From: Bacteroidota bacterium
GTDB lineage: Bacteria > Bacteroidota > Bacteroidia > Chitinophagales > Chitinophagaceae
NCBI GenBank assembly: GCA_018266455.1
Contig: JAFEAJ010000044.1
Coordinates: 1 to 64,000, forward strand
Length of the DNA stretch: 64,000 bases
Reading direction: 5' to 3'
Shown here: positions 27,005 through 36,131 of the stretch, in pieces
Layout of the letters: every line of letters begins with the position of its first letter
Numbering within the stretch: the first letter of the stretch is position 1
Translations under genes and position numbers: made by a program
Notes under the pieces: model-generated
Database searches by the model: none
What the model was told of the DNA's origin: nothing
The model's input: the letters and a program-made list of their open reading frames with translations, nothing else

Positions 27005-28120
27005 TTACGCATTGAGCATTAGTGGCATCACCAGCATTAATAATTCTTCGCTCTCATCCTGTTCTACAGGTTTTATAATGCCTGCTTTTGTTGGTGTGGA
27101 AAGTTCGATTTTAATTTCGTCTGAATCGGTAGCCCCCAATATTTCAATTAAGAATTTTGCATTAAAAGCAATCGCCATGTCTTCCCCTTCATATTGACAT
27201 TTCATCCGCTCATTTCCTTCAAACGAAAAATCAATGTCCTGCGCCGCAAGCTGCAATTCGCTGCCATGGATATTAAGCACAACCTGGTTGGTGCTTTTAT
27301 TGCTAAAAATGCTCACTCGCCTCAAAGCTCCCTGAAAATCGGCCCTGGCAAGGGTCAGCTTATAGGGGTTATCTGCAGGTATGACCACTTTATAATCAGG
27401 AAACCGGGCATCAATTAGCCTGCAGCTCATTGATGTTGTTCCATGAATCACAAACAAATGATTGCTGTTGTAATTTATGGTAATCTCGTCTTCGTTCGAT
27501 GGCAATGCTGATTTTAAAAGGGTTAACGGCTTTTTAGGAACAATCAGCGCATCTGTCTTTGGGCAGCTCACATCTTTTCGTTTATAGCGGACCAGCCTGT
27601 GTGCATCAGTAGCAACGAACTGCAGCCCTTTTTTATCCATTTCAAAATATACTCCAGTCATAGCGGGGCGAAGGTCATCGCTGCTCACTGCAAATAATGT
27701 TTTATTGATTGCGGTCAATAATGCCGATGCTGTTGTTGTAAATGATGTGGTATCGTCAGCGGCTGGTTCTTTTGGAAAATTATCCGGGTTTTCGCCCATT
27801 ACTTTATACTTTCCGTTATCGCTGGTAATTTCAACAGAAAAGTTTTTATCAATATTGAAGGTGAGCGGTTGATCCGGTATATTTTTTAATGAGTCAATTA
27901 AAATTTTGGCAGGAATGCAGACTTTGCCGCTATCCTTTGCTTCAATATCAAGGCGCACTTTCATTACGGTTTCCAGATCAGTAGCTACTATGGTGAGCCT
28001 GCTCTTTTCCACTTCAAATAAAAAATCTTCCAAAATGGGCAATACCGTGTTGGCGTTGATGACGCCTATAATCTGCTGCAATTGTCTCAACAAAGCCGAT
28101 GAGGAAACGATGAACTTCAT
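27005..28120 (-). CDS. dnaN: DNA polymerase III beta subunit (sliding clamp)
   Basis: This is a 371-residue DnaN, the ring-shaped processivity clamp. The three repeated clamp domains are recognisable: MKFIVSSSALLRQLQQIIGVI at the start, GVYFEMDKKGLQFVATDAHRLV in the middle, and the C-terminal LMLVMPLMLNA, equivalent to the canonical end ...V.MPM.. The gene stands apart from dnaA and gyrB, as is common in Bacteroidota. It ends before a strong terminator and diverges from recX. Confidence 0.97.
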   Translation of the reverse strand: MKFIVSSSALLRQLQQIIGVINANTVLPILEDFLFEVEKSRLTIVATDLETVMKVRLDIEAKDSGKVCIPAKILIDSLKNIPDQPLTFNIDKNFSVEITSDNGKYKVMGENPDNFPKEPAADDTTSFTTTASALLTAINKTLFAVSSDDLRPAMTGVYFEMDKKGLQFVATDAHRLVRYKRKDVSCPKTDALIVPKKPLTLLKSALPSNEDEITINYNSNHLFVIHGTTSMSCRLIDARFPDYKVVIPADNPYKLTLARADFQGALRRVSIFSNKSTNQVVLNIHGSELQLAAQDIDFSFEGNERMKCQYEGEDMAIAFNAKFLIEILGATDSDEIKIELSTPTKAGIIKPVEQDESEELLMLVMPLMLNA

Positions 28121-28377
28121 GTAAGTTTCTGTTTCAGGCGAAACTACTGATTTTTGCGAAAAAGTGAACAGTAAGTTTTTTATTACCAGGAATGCGGGTT
28201 TTCTGTTGTTAAGGCGCTGATTTCAATCTAAAATAATTGGCAACTTGTATTGAAAAGGATTGCTGCGGCCTTCCTTATTGATTTGGCCGGCCGATTCTCT
28301 GAGGCGGCCATGTCGCCAGTAACCCCGTCTATTTTTTTACTTGCGGCTTATCTAAATTTGACATTTTATTAATTCCT

Positions 28378-28854
28378 ATGGTTTGGAGAAAGCAACTAAG
28401 CAAAGAACAGGCATTGCAAAAAGCAAAACATTTTTGCGCTTATCAGGAGCGCAACCACCTGGAGGTAAGAGAGAAATTATATTCTTTAGGGCTATGGAAA
28501 AGAGATGTGGAAGAAGTTATTTCAGTACTGATCGAAGAGGATTACCTGAATGAAGAACGTTTTGCCATTGCATTTGCCGGAGGCAAGTTCAGGATGAAGC
28601 ATTGGGGAAGGGCAAAAATAAAATACGAGCTGCAGCAAAAAAAAATCAGCCCTTATTGCATCAAAGAGGCAATGAAAGAAATCAATGAAGAAGACTATCA
28701 AAAAAGTTTTTTAGCACTTGCCGCTGACAAGTGGGCGTCTTTAAAAAGCGAAAAAAATATTTTCATTAAAAAAAGAAAAACCCGGGATTATCTTTTGCAA
28801 AAAGGGTATGAGCACGCATTAATAAGTGAATTTTTCAAGCAATTACCGGAATAA
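28378..28854 (+). CDS. recX: Regulatory protein RecX
   Basis: This is a 158-residue RecX family protein made of tandem three-helix repeats (ALQKAKHFCAYQERNHLEVREKL; IEEDYLNEERFAIAFAGGKFRMKHWGRAKIKYEL). RecX binds RecA filaments and modulates recombinase activity. The R..G..KI..EL motif is present. A TAAATTTG box at 28353-28360 fits a -7 element close to the ATG. No recA is adjacent. The stop lies seven bases from the convergent esterase gene. Confidence 0.92.
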   Translation: MVWRKQLSKEQALQKAKHFCAYQERNHLEVREKLYSLGLWKRDVEEVISVLIEEDYLNEERFAIAFAGGKFRMKHWGRAKIKYELQQKKISPYCIKEAMKEINEEDYQKSFLALAADKWASLKSEKNIFIKKRKTRDYLLQKGYEHALISEFFKQLPE

Positions 28855-28861
28855 AACGGGT

Positions 28862-30571
28862 TCAATATCTCCAGCTTTTCAAATCAACGCCCAAGGGCGC
28901 TCTTGTTTTTACTTCTTCTGCCCATTTTTTTATGTACATCTGGTGATAGCGCAGGCGGCTGATATAATTAGGATTTTTGTGGTCGCCGTTCCAGCAATGT
29001 TCGGCCCTGCTGCCATAATCAATTTCACAACCGCAGCCTGGGCTTTGTAATTTAATCAGCACATCTTGTGCAAAATAAACGGCATTGTTCAGGTAGTAGC
29101 TGTCCATATCTCCAACATAAATATGGATTTTCCCTTTTAGCTTGTTGCCAATTTTCGCCCAATCGCGGTTAATAATATACGTTAGGTCATAATGCTCGCG
29201 CCAGTAATTTGCAACTGAGGAATCGATAGACCCGGTGTATTTATCAAATATCCTTTTCGGGTAGCCATCATTATCTGCCGGAGAAAATGTGGCTTCCCAA
29301 ATATCATACTGATCGCCACTGCGGCTGCGTGTGCCCAGCGCCAGCTCGCGCTGGTTCGTTTCTTTTACCATCGTTTTGATATGGCCAAGAGAATCACGAT
29401 AAGCCGGGCGCAGCGTCTTCCTGTAGTCCCCATCCAAATAAAAAGCATTTTTGTCATGATAAATATCGATGGTGGTATATTGTCGAAAATCAATTGGGTC
29501 TGGGCATGCTGCATAACAGCCGTTATACTCATCAGGATAAAAAACCTGAGCCGCCAATACTTCCCATCCCCCGGTAGAGCCCCCATACATGAACCTGGCC
29601 CATCCCTTTCCTATGCCACGAAATTGTTTTTCGATTTCAGGTATCAATTCATAAGTAATCGCATCGCCATAAGGGCCCTGGCATTCCGAGTTCACTGCAT
29701 ACGAATCATCATAATAAGGTGTGGGATGCTGTATTTCCACAGCAAGCACCCTTGGAAAACCTGGGCCTGTCCATTGCCTGTAAAAATCATAAGCTTCGCG
29801 CTGAACTATTTTGTTATACCCGCTTATACGGAACCTGGTGCTTGTATCCGGCTTTAGGTGCTCATCAGGAGGTATTGTCCTGAAGCCGTCAAAGTCAGAG
29901 GGAAAATGGCCATGAAAAATCGCCAGCGGGTATTTTACATTTGGGTGCTCATCAAAACCTTCAGGCAACAGCACATGCGCTCCGATATACATCGGCCTTC
30001 CCCAAAATTCGGTCAGCAGTTTGCTTTGGATTTTTATGTGCTTAATATATTTTGTATTCTCTGGCTCTTTGATTGGGGGAATGACCTTATCAATTGTAAT
30101 CAAAATTTCGTTCGATGTATTCGGGTCAAAATGTATCTTAACAGGAGTGGAATAAATATTGCCTGGCGCAATATTCCAATGCTGGCCTTCACCCCGGTCC
30201 ATGGGCAGTTTAACGGTGTGGCCGTTTTTTAAATGAAATGTTTCATACTTATGCATCAGCGCCTGCACATAATAATCTCCTGCCGGAACATCTTTCAGTC
30301 TTTCTATTGGATATCCAAAAACATGCATATCCATTAACTGCGAAGAGCCGGGTTGCCAGCCCTCTACATCCATACCAAAAATCATTTGCGTTGCCGGTTC
30401 GTCATTTACCTGGAACCTGGGCTCTTCAGCATTATTATTTGACAGCATCAGCAACAGGCGGCCATCAAGGGCAGCTTGCTTTAGTGAAGCCTGAATATTG
30501 ACCCTAAAGGTTTGTGCGTTGCTGAAAAAAACAACCTGCCATGCAAGCAGTAAGAAAAAAGATTTTCTCAT
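28862..30571 (-). CDS. Exported alpha/beta-hydrolase-fold (esterase-like) protein
   Basis: This is a 569-residue exported protein. I start it at MRKSFFLLLAWQ, which gives a clean signal peptide ending near SNAQ; upstream Met codons would only add a second hydrophobic stretch. A beta-rich N-terminal domain covers roughly 25-190. An esterase-D-like alpha/beta-hydrolase domain follows with the nucleophile elbow YGGSTGG. A candidate His lies in RAEHCWNGDH near the end. The substrate is unknown; carbohydrate esters or peptides are both possible. It diverges from the omega-amidase gene. Confidence 0.8.
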   Translation of the reverse strand: MRKSFFLLLAWQVVFFSNAQTFRVNIQASLKQAALDGRLLLMLSNNNAEEPRFQVNDEPATQMIFGMDVEGWQPGSSQLMDMHVFGYPIERLKDVPAGDYYVQALMHKYETFHLKNGHTVKLPMDRGEGQHWNIAPGNIYSTPVKIHFDPNTSNEILITIDKVIPPIKEPENTKYIKHIKIQSKLLTEFWGRPMYIGAHVLLPEGFDEHPNVKYPLAIFHGHFPSDFDGFRTIPPDEHLKPDTSTRFRISGYNKIVQREAYDFYRQWTGPGFPRVLAVEIQHPTPYYDDSYAVNSECQGPYGDAITYELIPEIEKQFRGIGKGWARFMYGGSTGGWEVLAAQVFYPDEYNGCYAACPDPIDFRQYTTIDIYHDKNAFYLDGDYRKTLRPAYRDSLGHIKTMVKETNQRELALGTRSRSGDQYDIWEATFSPADNDGYPKRIFDKYTGSIDSSVANYWREHYDLTYIINRDWAKIGNKLKGKIHIYVGDMDSYYLNNAVYFAQDVLIKLQSPGCGCEIDYGSRAEHCWNGDHKNPNYISRLRYHQMYIKKWAEEVKTRAPLGVDLKSWRY

Positions 30572-30669
30572 AAGTGTAGTAATTAGCATAAATATACAAA
30601 ACAGGCACATGAAATTCCCTGGGTCTGCTTATTTTAAATCTTCGACTATTCGCTAATTTTACAATCGCA

Positions 30670-31470
30670 ATGACAACCCTCACCATAACGCTTATTCAGT
30701 CGCACCTGCATTGGGGCGATAAATCTTCAAACCTGGATATGTTTGAAGAAAAAATAGCCGGCATCAAGGAGAAAACAGAAATCGTTGTACTGCCAGAGAT
30801 GTTCAGTACCGGGTTCCAAATGGATCCGGGAAGCTTCGCAGAAAAAATGGATGGGCCAACGATTGAATGGATGAGAAAAATTGCTGCTGAAAAAAGGGTC
30901 GCCCTTACAGGGAGTGTTATTATTGAAGAAGAAGGGAAATATTATAACCGCCTAATCTGGATGTTGCCAAATGGCCAGATGGGGCATTATGATAAGCGCC
31001 ACCGATTTGCTTATGCTGGCGAAAGCGAGAAATATACAGCAGGGAACAAAAGGTTGGTTGCTTCTATAAAAGGATGGAAAATAAATTTACTGGTTTGTTA
31101 CGACTTGCGTTTCCCGGTGTGGTGCAGGCAATCGCCAAAGAACGAGCGGCCCAATGAACTTGAATTTGATTTGTTGATATTCGTTGCGAACTGGCCTGAG
31201 CGCCGTAACCATGCCTGGAAAAGCTTACTGGTTGCAAGAGCTATCGAAAACCAAAGTTTTGTTATTGGATTGAACCGGGTTGGTGAAGATGGCAATAAAT
31301 TGTATCACAGCGGAGACTCGATGATCATAGGCCCCTTAGGAGAGGTCCTGTACCATCAGGCTCATAAAGAGGATATTTTCACTTACAGTATTCATAAAGA
31401 AACCCTTACTGAAGCAAGGGAAAAATTTCCTTTCTGGAAAGATGCGGACCGTTTCCTTATTCAGCCATAG
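30670..31470 (+). CDS. Omega-amidase, nitrilase superfamily (YafV-like)
   Basis: This is a 266-residue carbon-nitrogen hydrolase. The Glu-Lys-Cys triad is visible in VVLPEMFSTGF, YDKRHRFAYAGE and LLVCYDLRFPVW. The DKRH.F...GE and YDLRFPVW motifs identify the YafV/Nit2 group, which hydrolyses 2-oxoglutaramate and 2-oxosuccinamate. These are the products of glutamine and asparagine transaminases, so it is a functional complement of the aminotransferase at 5.2 kb. nagA follows eight bases downstream in the same operon. Confidence 0.9.
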   Translation: MTTLTITLIQSHLHWGDKSSNLDMFEEKIAGIKEKTEIVVLPEMFSTGFQMDPGSFAEKMDGPTIEWMRKIAAEKRVALTGSVIIEEEGKYYNRLIWMLPNGQMGHYDKRHRFAYAGESEKYTAGNKRLVASIKGWKINLLVCYDLRFPVWCRQSPKNERPNELEFDLLIFVANWPERRNHAWKSLLVARAIENQSFVIGLNRVGEDGNKLYHSGDSMIIGPLGEVLYHQAHKEDIFTYSIHKETLTEAREKFPFWKDADRFLIQP

Positions 31471-31478
31471 ATAATATT

Positions 31479-32585
31479 ATGCAAACAGCGTTTATTGCCA
31501 ACAAAATTTTTAATGGCTCTGAAATACTGACAGATAGCGCAGTTCTCGTAAAAGACGAGGAAGTAGTGGATGTTGTTTCTTCTTCAGTTATCCCTCAGCG
31601 TTATAACGTGAAAAATTTGGGCAATTGTTTATTGGCGCCCGCTTTTATTGATTTACAGATTTATGGCGGCAACGGAATGCTTTTCTCTGCAGAACTAACA
31701 ACAGAAGCCCTTGAAGCAACTTATGAATATTGCCTTGAAGGCGGTTGTTCTCAGTTCATGATAACAATGGCCACAAATTCCATCGAAAAATTTTTAACAG
31801 GGATTGAAAAGGTAAGAGAATATTGGTCTAAGGGCGGCAAAGGATTGTTGGGGCTACATTTGGAAGGCCCTTATTTGAACCCGGCCAAAAAAGGGGCACA
31901 TATTGAGAAATTTATTAAAAAGCCAACAATCGAGGAAGTTAGCATGCTGTTGCAAAAGGGCAAGAATGTTATCCGGATGATGACAGTTGCGCCAGAACAA
32001 TGTAGCGAACAGGTTATTGAAATGCTCTTGAACAACCACATTATTGTTTCAGCAGGCCACAGCAATGCGACCTACACAGAGGCAATAAAGGGTTTTCAAT
32101 TAGGGATCCCGGCAGCAACGCATCTATTCAATGCCATGTCGCCTCTGCAAGGCCGTGAGCCCGGAATGGTTGGAGCAATTTACGACTCTGGCGCAATGAG
32201 CAGTGTGGTGTGCGATGGGGTGCATGTTAGCTTCCCGTCTATTCGTATCAGCAAACGGTTGATGCAGGAAAAACTTTTTTTTATTACCGATGCTGTTGCT
32301 GAAGTCCGACATGGAGAATATCAGCACATATTCAATAAAAACAAGTTTGTGCTTCCGGATGGAACACTTTCCGGGTCAGCGTTAACTATGCTGCTGGCCG
32401 TAAAGAATGGTATTGAAAATGCCGGAATCGGTTTAGAAGAAGCTTTGAGAATGGGCTCTCTTTATCCGGCGAGACTGATGAACCTTGATAAAAAATATGG
32501 CCTGATTGCCCCGGGTTCAAAAGCCGAGTTTGCAGTGATCAATGAAAAATTAAGCCTTGAAAGAATAATCCTTGATGGCGAATAG
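31479..32585 (+). CDS. nagA: N-acetylglucosamine-6-phosphate deacetylase
   Basis: This is a 368-residue amidohydrolase. HLEGPYLNPAKKGAH carries the metal Glu and substrate residues. AGHSNAT, THLFNAM, CDGVH and FITDAV mark the remaining metal and catalytic sites (the last with the catalytic Asp). It removes acetate from GlcNAc-6-P to give GlcN-6-P, feeding amino sugar catabolism or peptidoglycan recycling. nagB is not in the window. It probably shares a transcript with the omega-amidase. Its stop abuts that of the convergent S41 gene. Confidence 0.95.
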   Translation: MQTAFIANKIFNGSEILTDSAVLVKDEEVVDVVSSSVIPQRYNVKNLGNCLLAPAFIDLQIYGGNGMLFSAELTTEALEATYEYCLEGGCSQFMITMATNSIEKFLTGIEKVREYWSKGGKGLLGLHLEGPYLNPAKKGAHIEKFIKKPTIEEVSMLLQKGKNVIRMMTVAPEQCSEQVIEMLLNNHIIVSAGHSNATYTEAIKGFQLGIPAATHLFNAMSPLQGREPGMVGAIYDSGAMSSVVCDGVHVSFPSIRISKRLMQEKLFFITDAVAEVRHGEYQHIFNKNKFVLPDGTLSGSALTMLLAVKNGIENAGIGLEEALRMGSLYPARLMNLDKKYGLIAPGSKAEFAVINEKLSLERIILDGE

Positions 32586-34121
32586 TCATTCCTGCTTTTC
32601 AGAAGCATTGCTTGGCTGCAATTTTTTTTGAATGATTTCCAGTGCTTTTTCTGTCTTAAAATCAATCCCATTCCTGATTGCTTCTGTTGTTGGCAAAGCA
32701 ACCACATCTGGCATAACGCCACGACCGTTTTTTTTCCTGTTTTTATCAACTACCAACCTGAATTTAGGCAGCCTAAAACGAAGACCGGTGTTTGGCAATG
32801 TAACATCGGGAATCATCCAAGCATTGTTGCCGTAATAACCCCCGCCTGTTTCTTCTCCGATCAGCGTAACATTTTTTTGCCCTTTAAGCGCTCCGGCAAA
32901 TAATGTTGTAGCCGAAAATGAGTTCCCGCCAATTAACAGGTACACGTTGCCATCAAAATGATGGTTGTGTTTAGGATGAAAATAATGCCTCTCGAAATAG
33001 CCAAAATGGTATTTGCCATCGCTTCTTTTGCTCGTGAGAAAAACCATCAGCATCTGATAGAAAAAACTTTTGCCAATGTACTTATCATATCGGCTGTGCC
33101 TGGTCAGCGCATATAACGAGTCTGCCATTTTAAATTTTTTGTCAATAATAAACCTGGTCAGCAATATAGAGTTGCCTGTTTCCCCTCCACCATTAGAACG
33201 TAGGTCTATGATCAAATTATTGATCCGTTTTTTATCCATCGTATGAAACGATTTTCTAAAAAAATGTTTTAACCTGTTGCCATGGCTAAAAGTATTCAAG
33301 GTCATAAACGCGGTACTTCCAACAGTATCCATTTGAAGGTTGCGTGCATTATATAACTGTAGGTCTCTTCCATACTTTTTCATGAAAGCGAATCCTGCTT
33401 TTTTTGATGAAGAATCTGCCCTCAATGTGTCGGTAACCGGGTCATAGATATGTGCCATTACCTGTTTTTCATTACCTGCCCTGTCATAATAATCAATATT
33501 CAGGTTTTGGCCCAGCCCAAAAAGGCTCTTATACCAACTGCCGAAATTAAAGCCATTGCTAAGCGATTGGTATTTGCCCGACAAACTATATCCATCTGTA
33601 GCCATATAGTGGAACATCGTGTCTCTTAACTGTGGCGCTGTTAACCCATTAATGCTTTTGATTACCGTGCCTCGCTTTATGAAGGAATCTTTCCGGTTAA
33701 TGTTTGCCGTTACAATCATGGTGTCGCCCCAAAATTTCATGGCAAAAGGAAAAAGCTTTAACCTGGCAGTATCTAAATATTCGGTATATTTTTTTGAGTA
33801 TTTAACTGTTGTGTGGCCACAATCCAGATGTGTAATCACATAGGTCAGCAAGACCCTGAACTGTGGCTCTGTCATTGAATCTTTGATTTGCGAATATCCA
33901 TAATCAAAAAAAGAATCCATGCTGTTTTTCGGGGTGTACCAATAAAGGCCTGGATGAGATTCTTCAAGGATTTCTCTAAACAATTTATAGTCTGCTTTTA
34001 ACTTCTCGGGTGAATATTTTTTTGCAGGGTTAAAACTTTCCCTGCTTGTTTGGCAGGAAACAGAAAGAAAAAACAACACAATAAATAAAAGGCAAATATT
34101 AGTTTTCATCAAATCGCTCAT
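32586..34121 (-). CDS. S41 family peptidase, lipoprotein
   Basis: This is a 511-residue C-terminal-processing-peptidase-like protein. The signal sequence ends in a lipobox (SVSC), so it is likely a lipoprotein. NLIIDLRSNGGG and GGNSFSATTLFAGAL are the S41 core motifs, the second with the nucleophile Ser; IGEETGGG follows. An obvious PDZ domain is lacking; a region around 160-220 could be a degenerate one. The ATG directly follows the thiL stop codon (an ATG 12 bases later is an alternative), so it is translationally coupled to thiL. Confidence 0.87.
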   Translation of the reverse strand: MSDLMKTNICLLFIVLFFLSVSCQTSRESFNPAKKYSPEKLKADYKLFREILEESHPGLYWYTPKNSMDSFFDYGYSQIKDSMTEPQFRVLLTYVITHLDCGHTTVKYSKKYTEYLDTARLKLFPFAMKFWGDTMIVTANINRKDSFIKRGTVIKSINGLTAPQLRDTMFHYMATDGYSLSGKYQSLSNGFNFGSWYKSLFGLGQNLNIDYYDRAGNEKQVMAHIYDPVTDTLRADSSSKKAGFAFMKKYGRDLQLYNARNLQMDTVGSTAFMTLNTFSHGNRLKHFFRKSFHTMDKKRINNLIIDLRSNGGGETGNSILLTRFIIDKKFKMADSLYALTRHSRYDKYIGKSFFYQMLMVFLTSKRSDGKYHFGYFERHYFHPKHNHHFDGNVYLLIGGNSFSATTLFAGALKGQKNVTLIGEETGGGYYGNNAWMIPDVTLPNTGLRFRLPKFRLVVDKNRKKNGRGVMPDVVALPTTEAIRNGIDFKTEKALEIIQKKLQPSNASEKQE

Positions 34122-35150
34122 TTAGCGAAAAGCATTCCAGCCCTGCGCAGTAATATCAAACGTATTGCCGCCTTTGGTTATTATCTTTTTCCCCTTTTCT
34201 GGATCTTCCATATAACCAATTACACTGATTTGCTCGCTGTGCCGTATTTGTTCGTAGTCTTTTTGAGAAATGGTGAACAATAGTTCATAGTCTTCCCCTC
34301 CGCTCAAAGCACAAGCGGTGGGGTCGAGTTCGAATTTAAACGCGGCGAGCCTGGTTTCTTCAGCAACAGGTATTTTCTCCTCGAACAATACACAACCAAG
34401 CTGGCTTTGTTTGCATAAATGAAGGATTTCTGAGCTCAGCCCGTCGCTGATGTCCATCATAGAGGTCGGCAACACTTCTGCATCACTTAATAAATCAAGA
34501 ATATCTTTCCTGGCTTCTGGTTTGAGCAGCCGCCCAATGACATATTTTTCACCTTCCAGGTCTGGTTTGATTTTTGGGTTTTCAAGAAATATCTTTTTCT
34601 CTCTTTCTAAAAAAATCAAGCCGAGGTAAGCTGCGCCCAAATCCCCGCTACAGCAAACCAGGTCCCCCTTTTTCGCGCCGTTGCGTTTCACAAATTTCCC
34701 TGGCGCAACTTCGCCTATCGCAGTAACTGAAACAATAAATCCTTTTTGCGATGAAGAAGTATCTCCGCCTATCAAATCCACTTCATATTTAGCGCAGGCA
34801 GCATAAACGCCTTCATAAAACTCGTCTAATGCCTCCAGGCTAAACCTGTTGCTGATTGCGATACTAAGGGTAATATGGGTAGGCGTTGCATTCATCGCAT
34901 ACACATCGCTAATATTGACTATTACCGATTTGTAGCCAAGGTGTTTTAGCGGTGTATATGCCAAATCAAAATGAACACCTTCAATCAACAAATCTGTTGT
35001 TATAACAGTTTGCTTACCGAAATGGTCGATTACCGCAGCATCGTCTCCAACGCCTACAATGGTCGATGAATTTTGCAATTCAATATTCTTAGTCAGGTGC
35101 TCAATCAGCCCAAATTCCCCCAGTGACGATATTTCCGTGCGATGTTCCAT
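34122..35150 (-). CDS. thiL: Thiamine-monophosphate kinase
   Basis: This is a 342-residue ATP-dependent kinase of the PurM-like fold that makes thiamine pyrophosphate from thiamine monophosphate. Key segments are EFGLIEHLTK near the start, VGDDAAVI, TTDLLIEGVHFD, the Gly-rich LIGGDTSSS, MDISDGLSSEI and LSGGEDYELLFT. The Asp-rich metal sites are intact. It is the only thiamine gene in the window. The S41 gene begins on the base after its stop codon. Confidence 0.95.
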   Translation of the reverse strand: MEHRTEISSLGEFGLIEHLTKNIELQNSSTIVGVGDDAAVIDHFGKQTVITTDLLIEGVHFDLAYTPLKHLGYKSVIVNISDVYAMNATPTHITLSIAISNRFSLEALDEFYEGVYAACAKYEVDLIGGDTSSSQKGFIVSVTAIGEVAPGKFVKRNGAKKGDLVCCSGDLGAAYLGLIFLEREKKIFLENPKIKPDLEGEKYVIGRLLKPEARKDILDLLSDAEVLPTSMMDISDGLSSEILHLCKQSQLGCVLFEEKIPVAEETRLAAFKFELDPTACALSGGEDYELLFTISQKDYEQIRHSEQISVIGYMEDPEKGKKIITKGGNTFDITAQGWNAFR

Positions 35151-35234
35151 TTATAATTATTATCTGTTCGCGTTAAAGTTCCGTATCTCGTTAAAATAAC
35201 CTATACTAACCAAACAAACTTCCAATACCGGAGT

Positions 35235-36011
35235 TCAGGAAATTTCATTGTTCACCCAATTGATCAGCTCATCATGTATCCTTCCATTGGTGGCAATAAT
35301 CCTTGGTTGATACGGAGAATACTTTTTTCCTGCAAAGTCAGAAACCCTTCCCCCTGCTTCTTCAACAATTAAAAATCCTGCGGCACTGTCCCATGCATTT
35401 AGTTTGTGCTCATAAAAACCGTCAAACCTGCCACAAGCCACCCAACACAAATCCATTGCTGCTGAGCCAAACCTCCGGACAGGAACTCCTTTCCTTATAA
35501 GGCGGGAAAAAACGTCAAGGGGGCCATTGGGTTCATTAATATAAGTGTAGGGGAATCCTGTTGCGAGGCAGGCTTTCAGCACCTGCGTTTCTTCGCTTAC
35601 CCTTATTGTTGTGTCATTCAATGTTGCGCCATGTTCTTTTTCAGCAAAGTAAAACTCGTTGATAAACGGGTTATATACTGCGCCCAAAATCATTTCTCCT
35701 TCCTTTTCGAGGCCAATCGATACGCAGCAAATTGGAATACCGTGTGCAAAATTCACCGTGCCGTCAATTGGGTCCACAATCCATTTATAATTCGAATTGG
35801 TAACAATTGCTCCTGCCTCTTCGCTCAAGATAAAATGATCAGGATAATCATTTTTAATAATTTCAAAAATTGCCTTTTCAGAGGCATGGTCTGCTTCTGT
35901 AACCAAATTATTTACCCCTTCCTTATTTGATATACGGAATTTGCCATGAAAAAATTCCTGCATCACCTTGGCCCCGGCTTTTGTTGCCCTTATTAATGTT
36001 GATTTAAGCAT
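35235..36011 (-). CDS. Inositol monophosphatase family protein
   Basis: This is a 258-residue Mg2+-dependent, Li+-sensitive phosphatase (SuhB/IMPase type). The metal sites read EEAG, WIVDPIDGTVNFAHG and AWDSAAGFLIVEEAGG. I start at the ATG at 36011; a TTG two codons earlier is unlikely. Substrates could be inositol-1-phosphate, PAP or a sugar phosphate. It diverges from the GT2 gene and is 84 bases upstream of thiL on the same strand. Confidence 0.92.
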   Translation of the reverse strand: MLKSTLIRATKAGAKVMQEFFHGKFRISNKEGVNNLVTEADHASEKAIFEIIKNDYPDHFILSEEAGAIVTNSNYKWIVDPIDGTVNFAHGIPICCVSIGLEKEGEMILGAVYNPFINEFYFAEKEHGATLNDTTIRVSEETQVLKACLATGFPYTYINEPNGPLDVFSRLIRKGVPVRRFGSAAMDLCWVACGRFDGFYEHKLNAWDSAAGFLIVEEAGGRVSDFAGKKYSPYQPRIIATNGRIHDELINWVNNEIS

Positions 36012-36131
36012 GCGCAAAGATAGCAGACAGGAACTTGATTTATTAAAATAATAGAGATGGATTGGCCAAAGCTGTTAAGCCTTTTTTGTTTCCAAATCTA
36101 AAAATTATTTACTTCGTATGTTTACAAGGGT

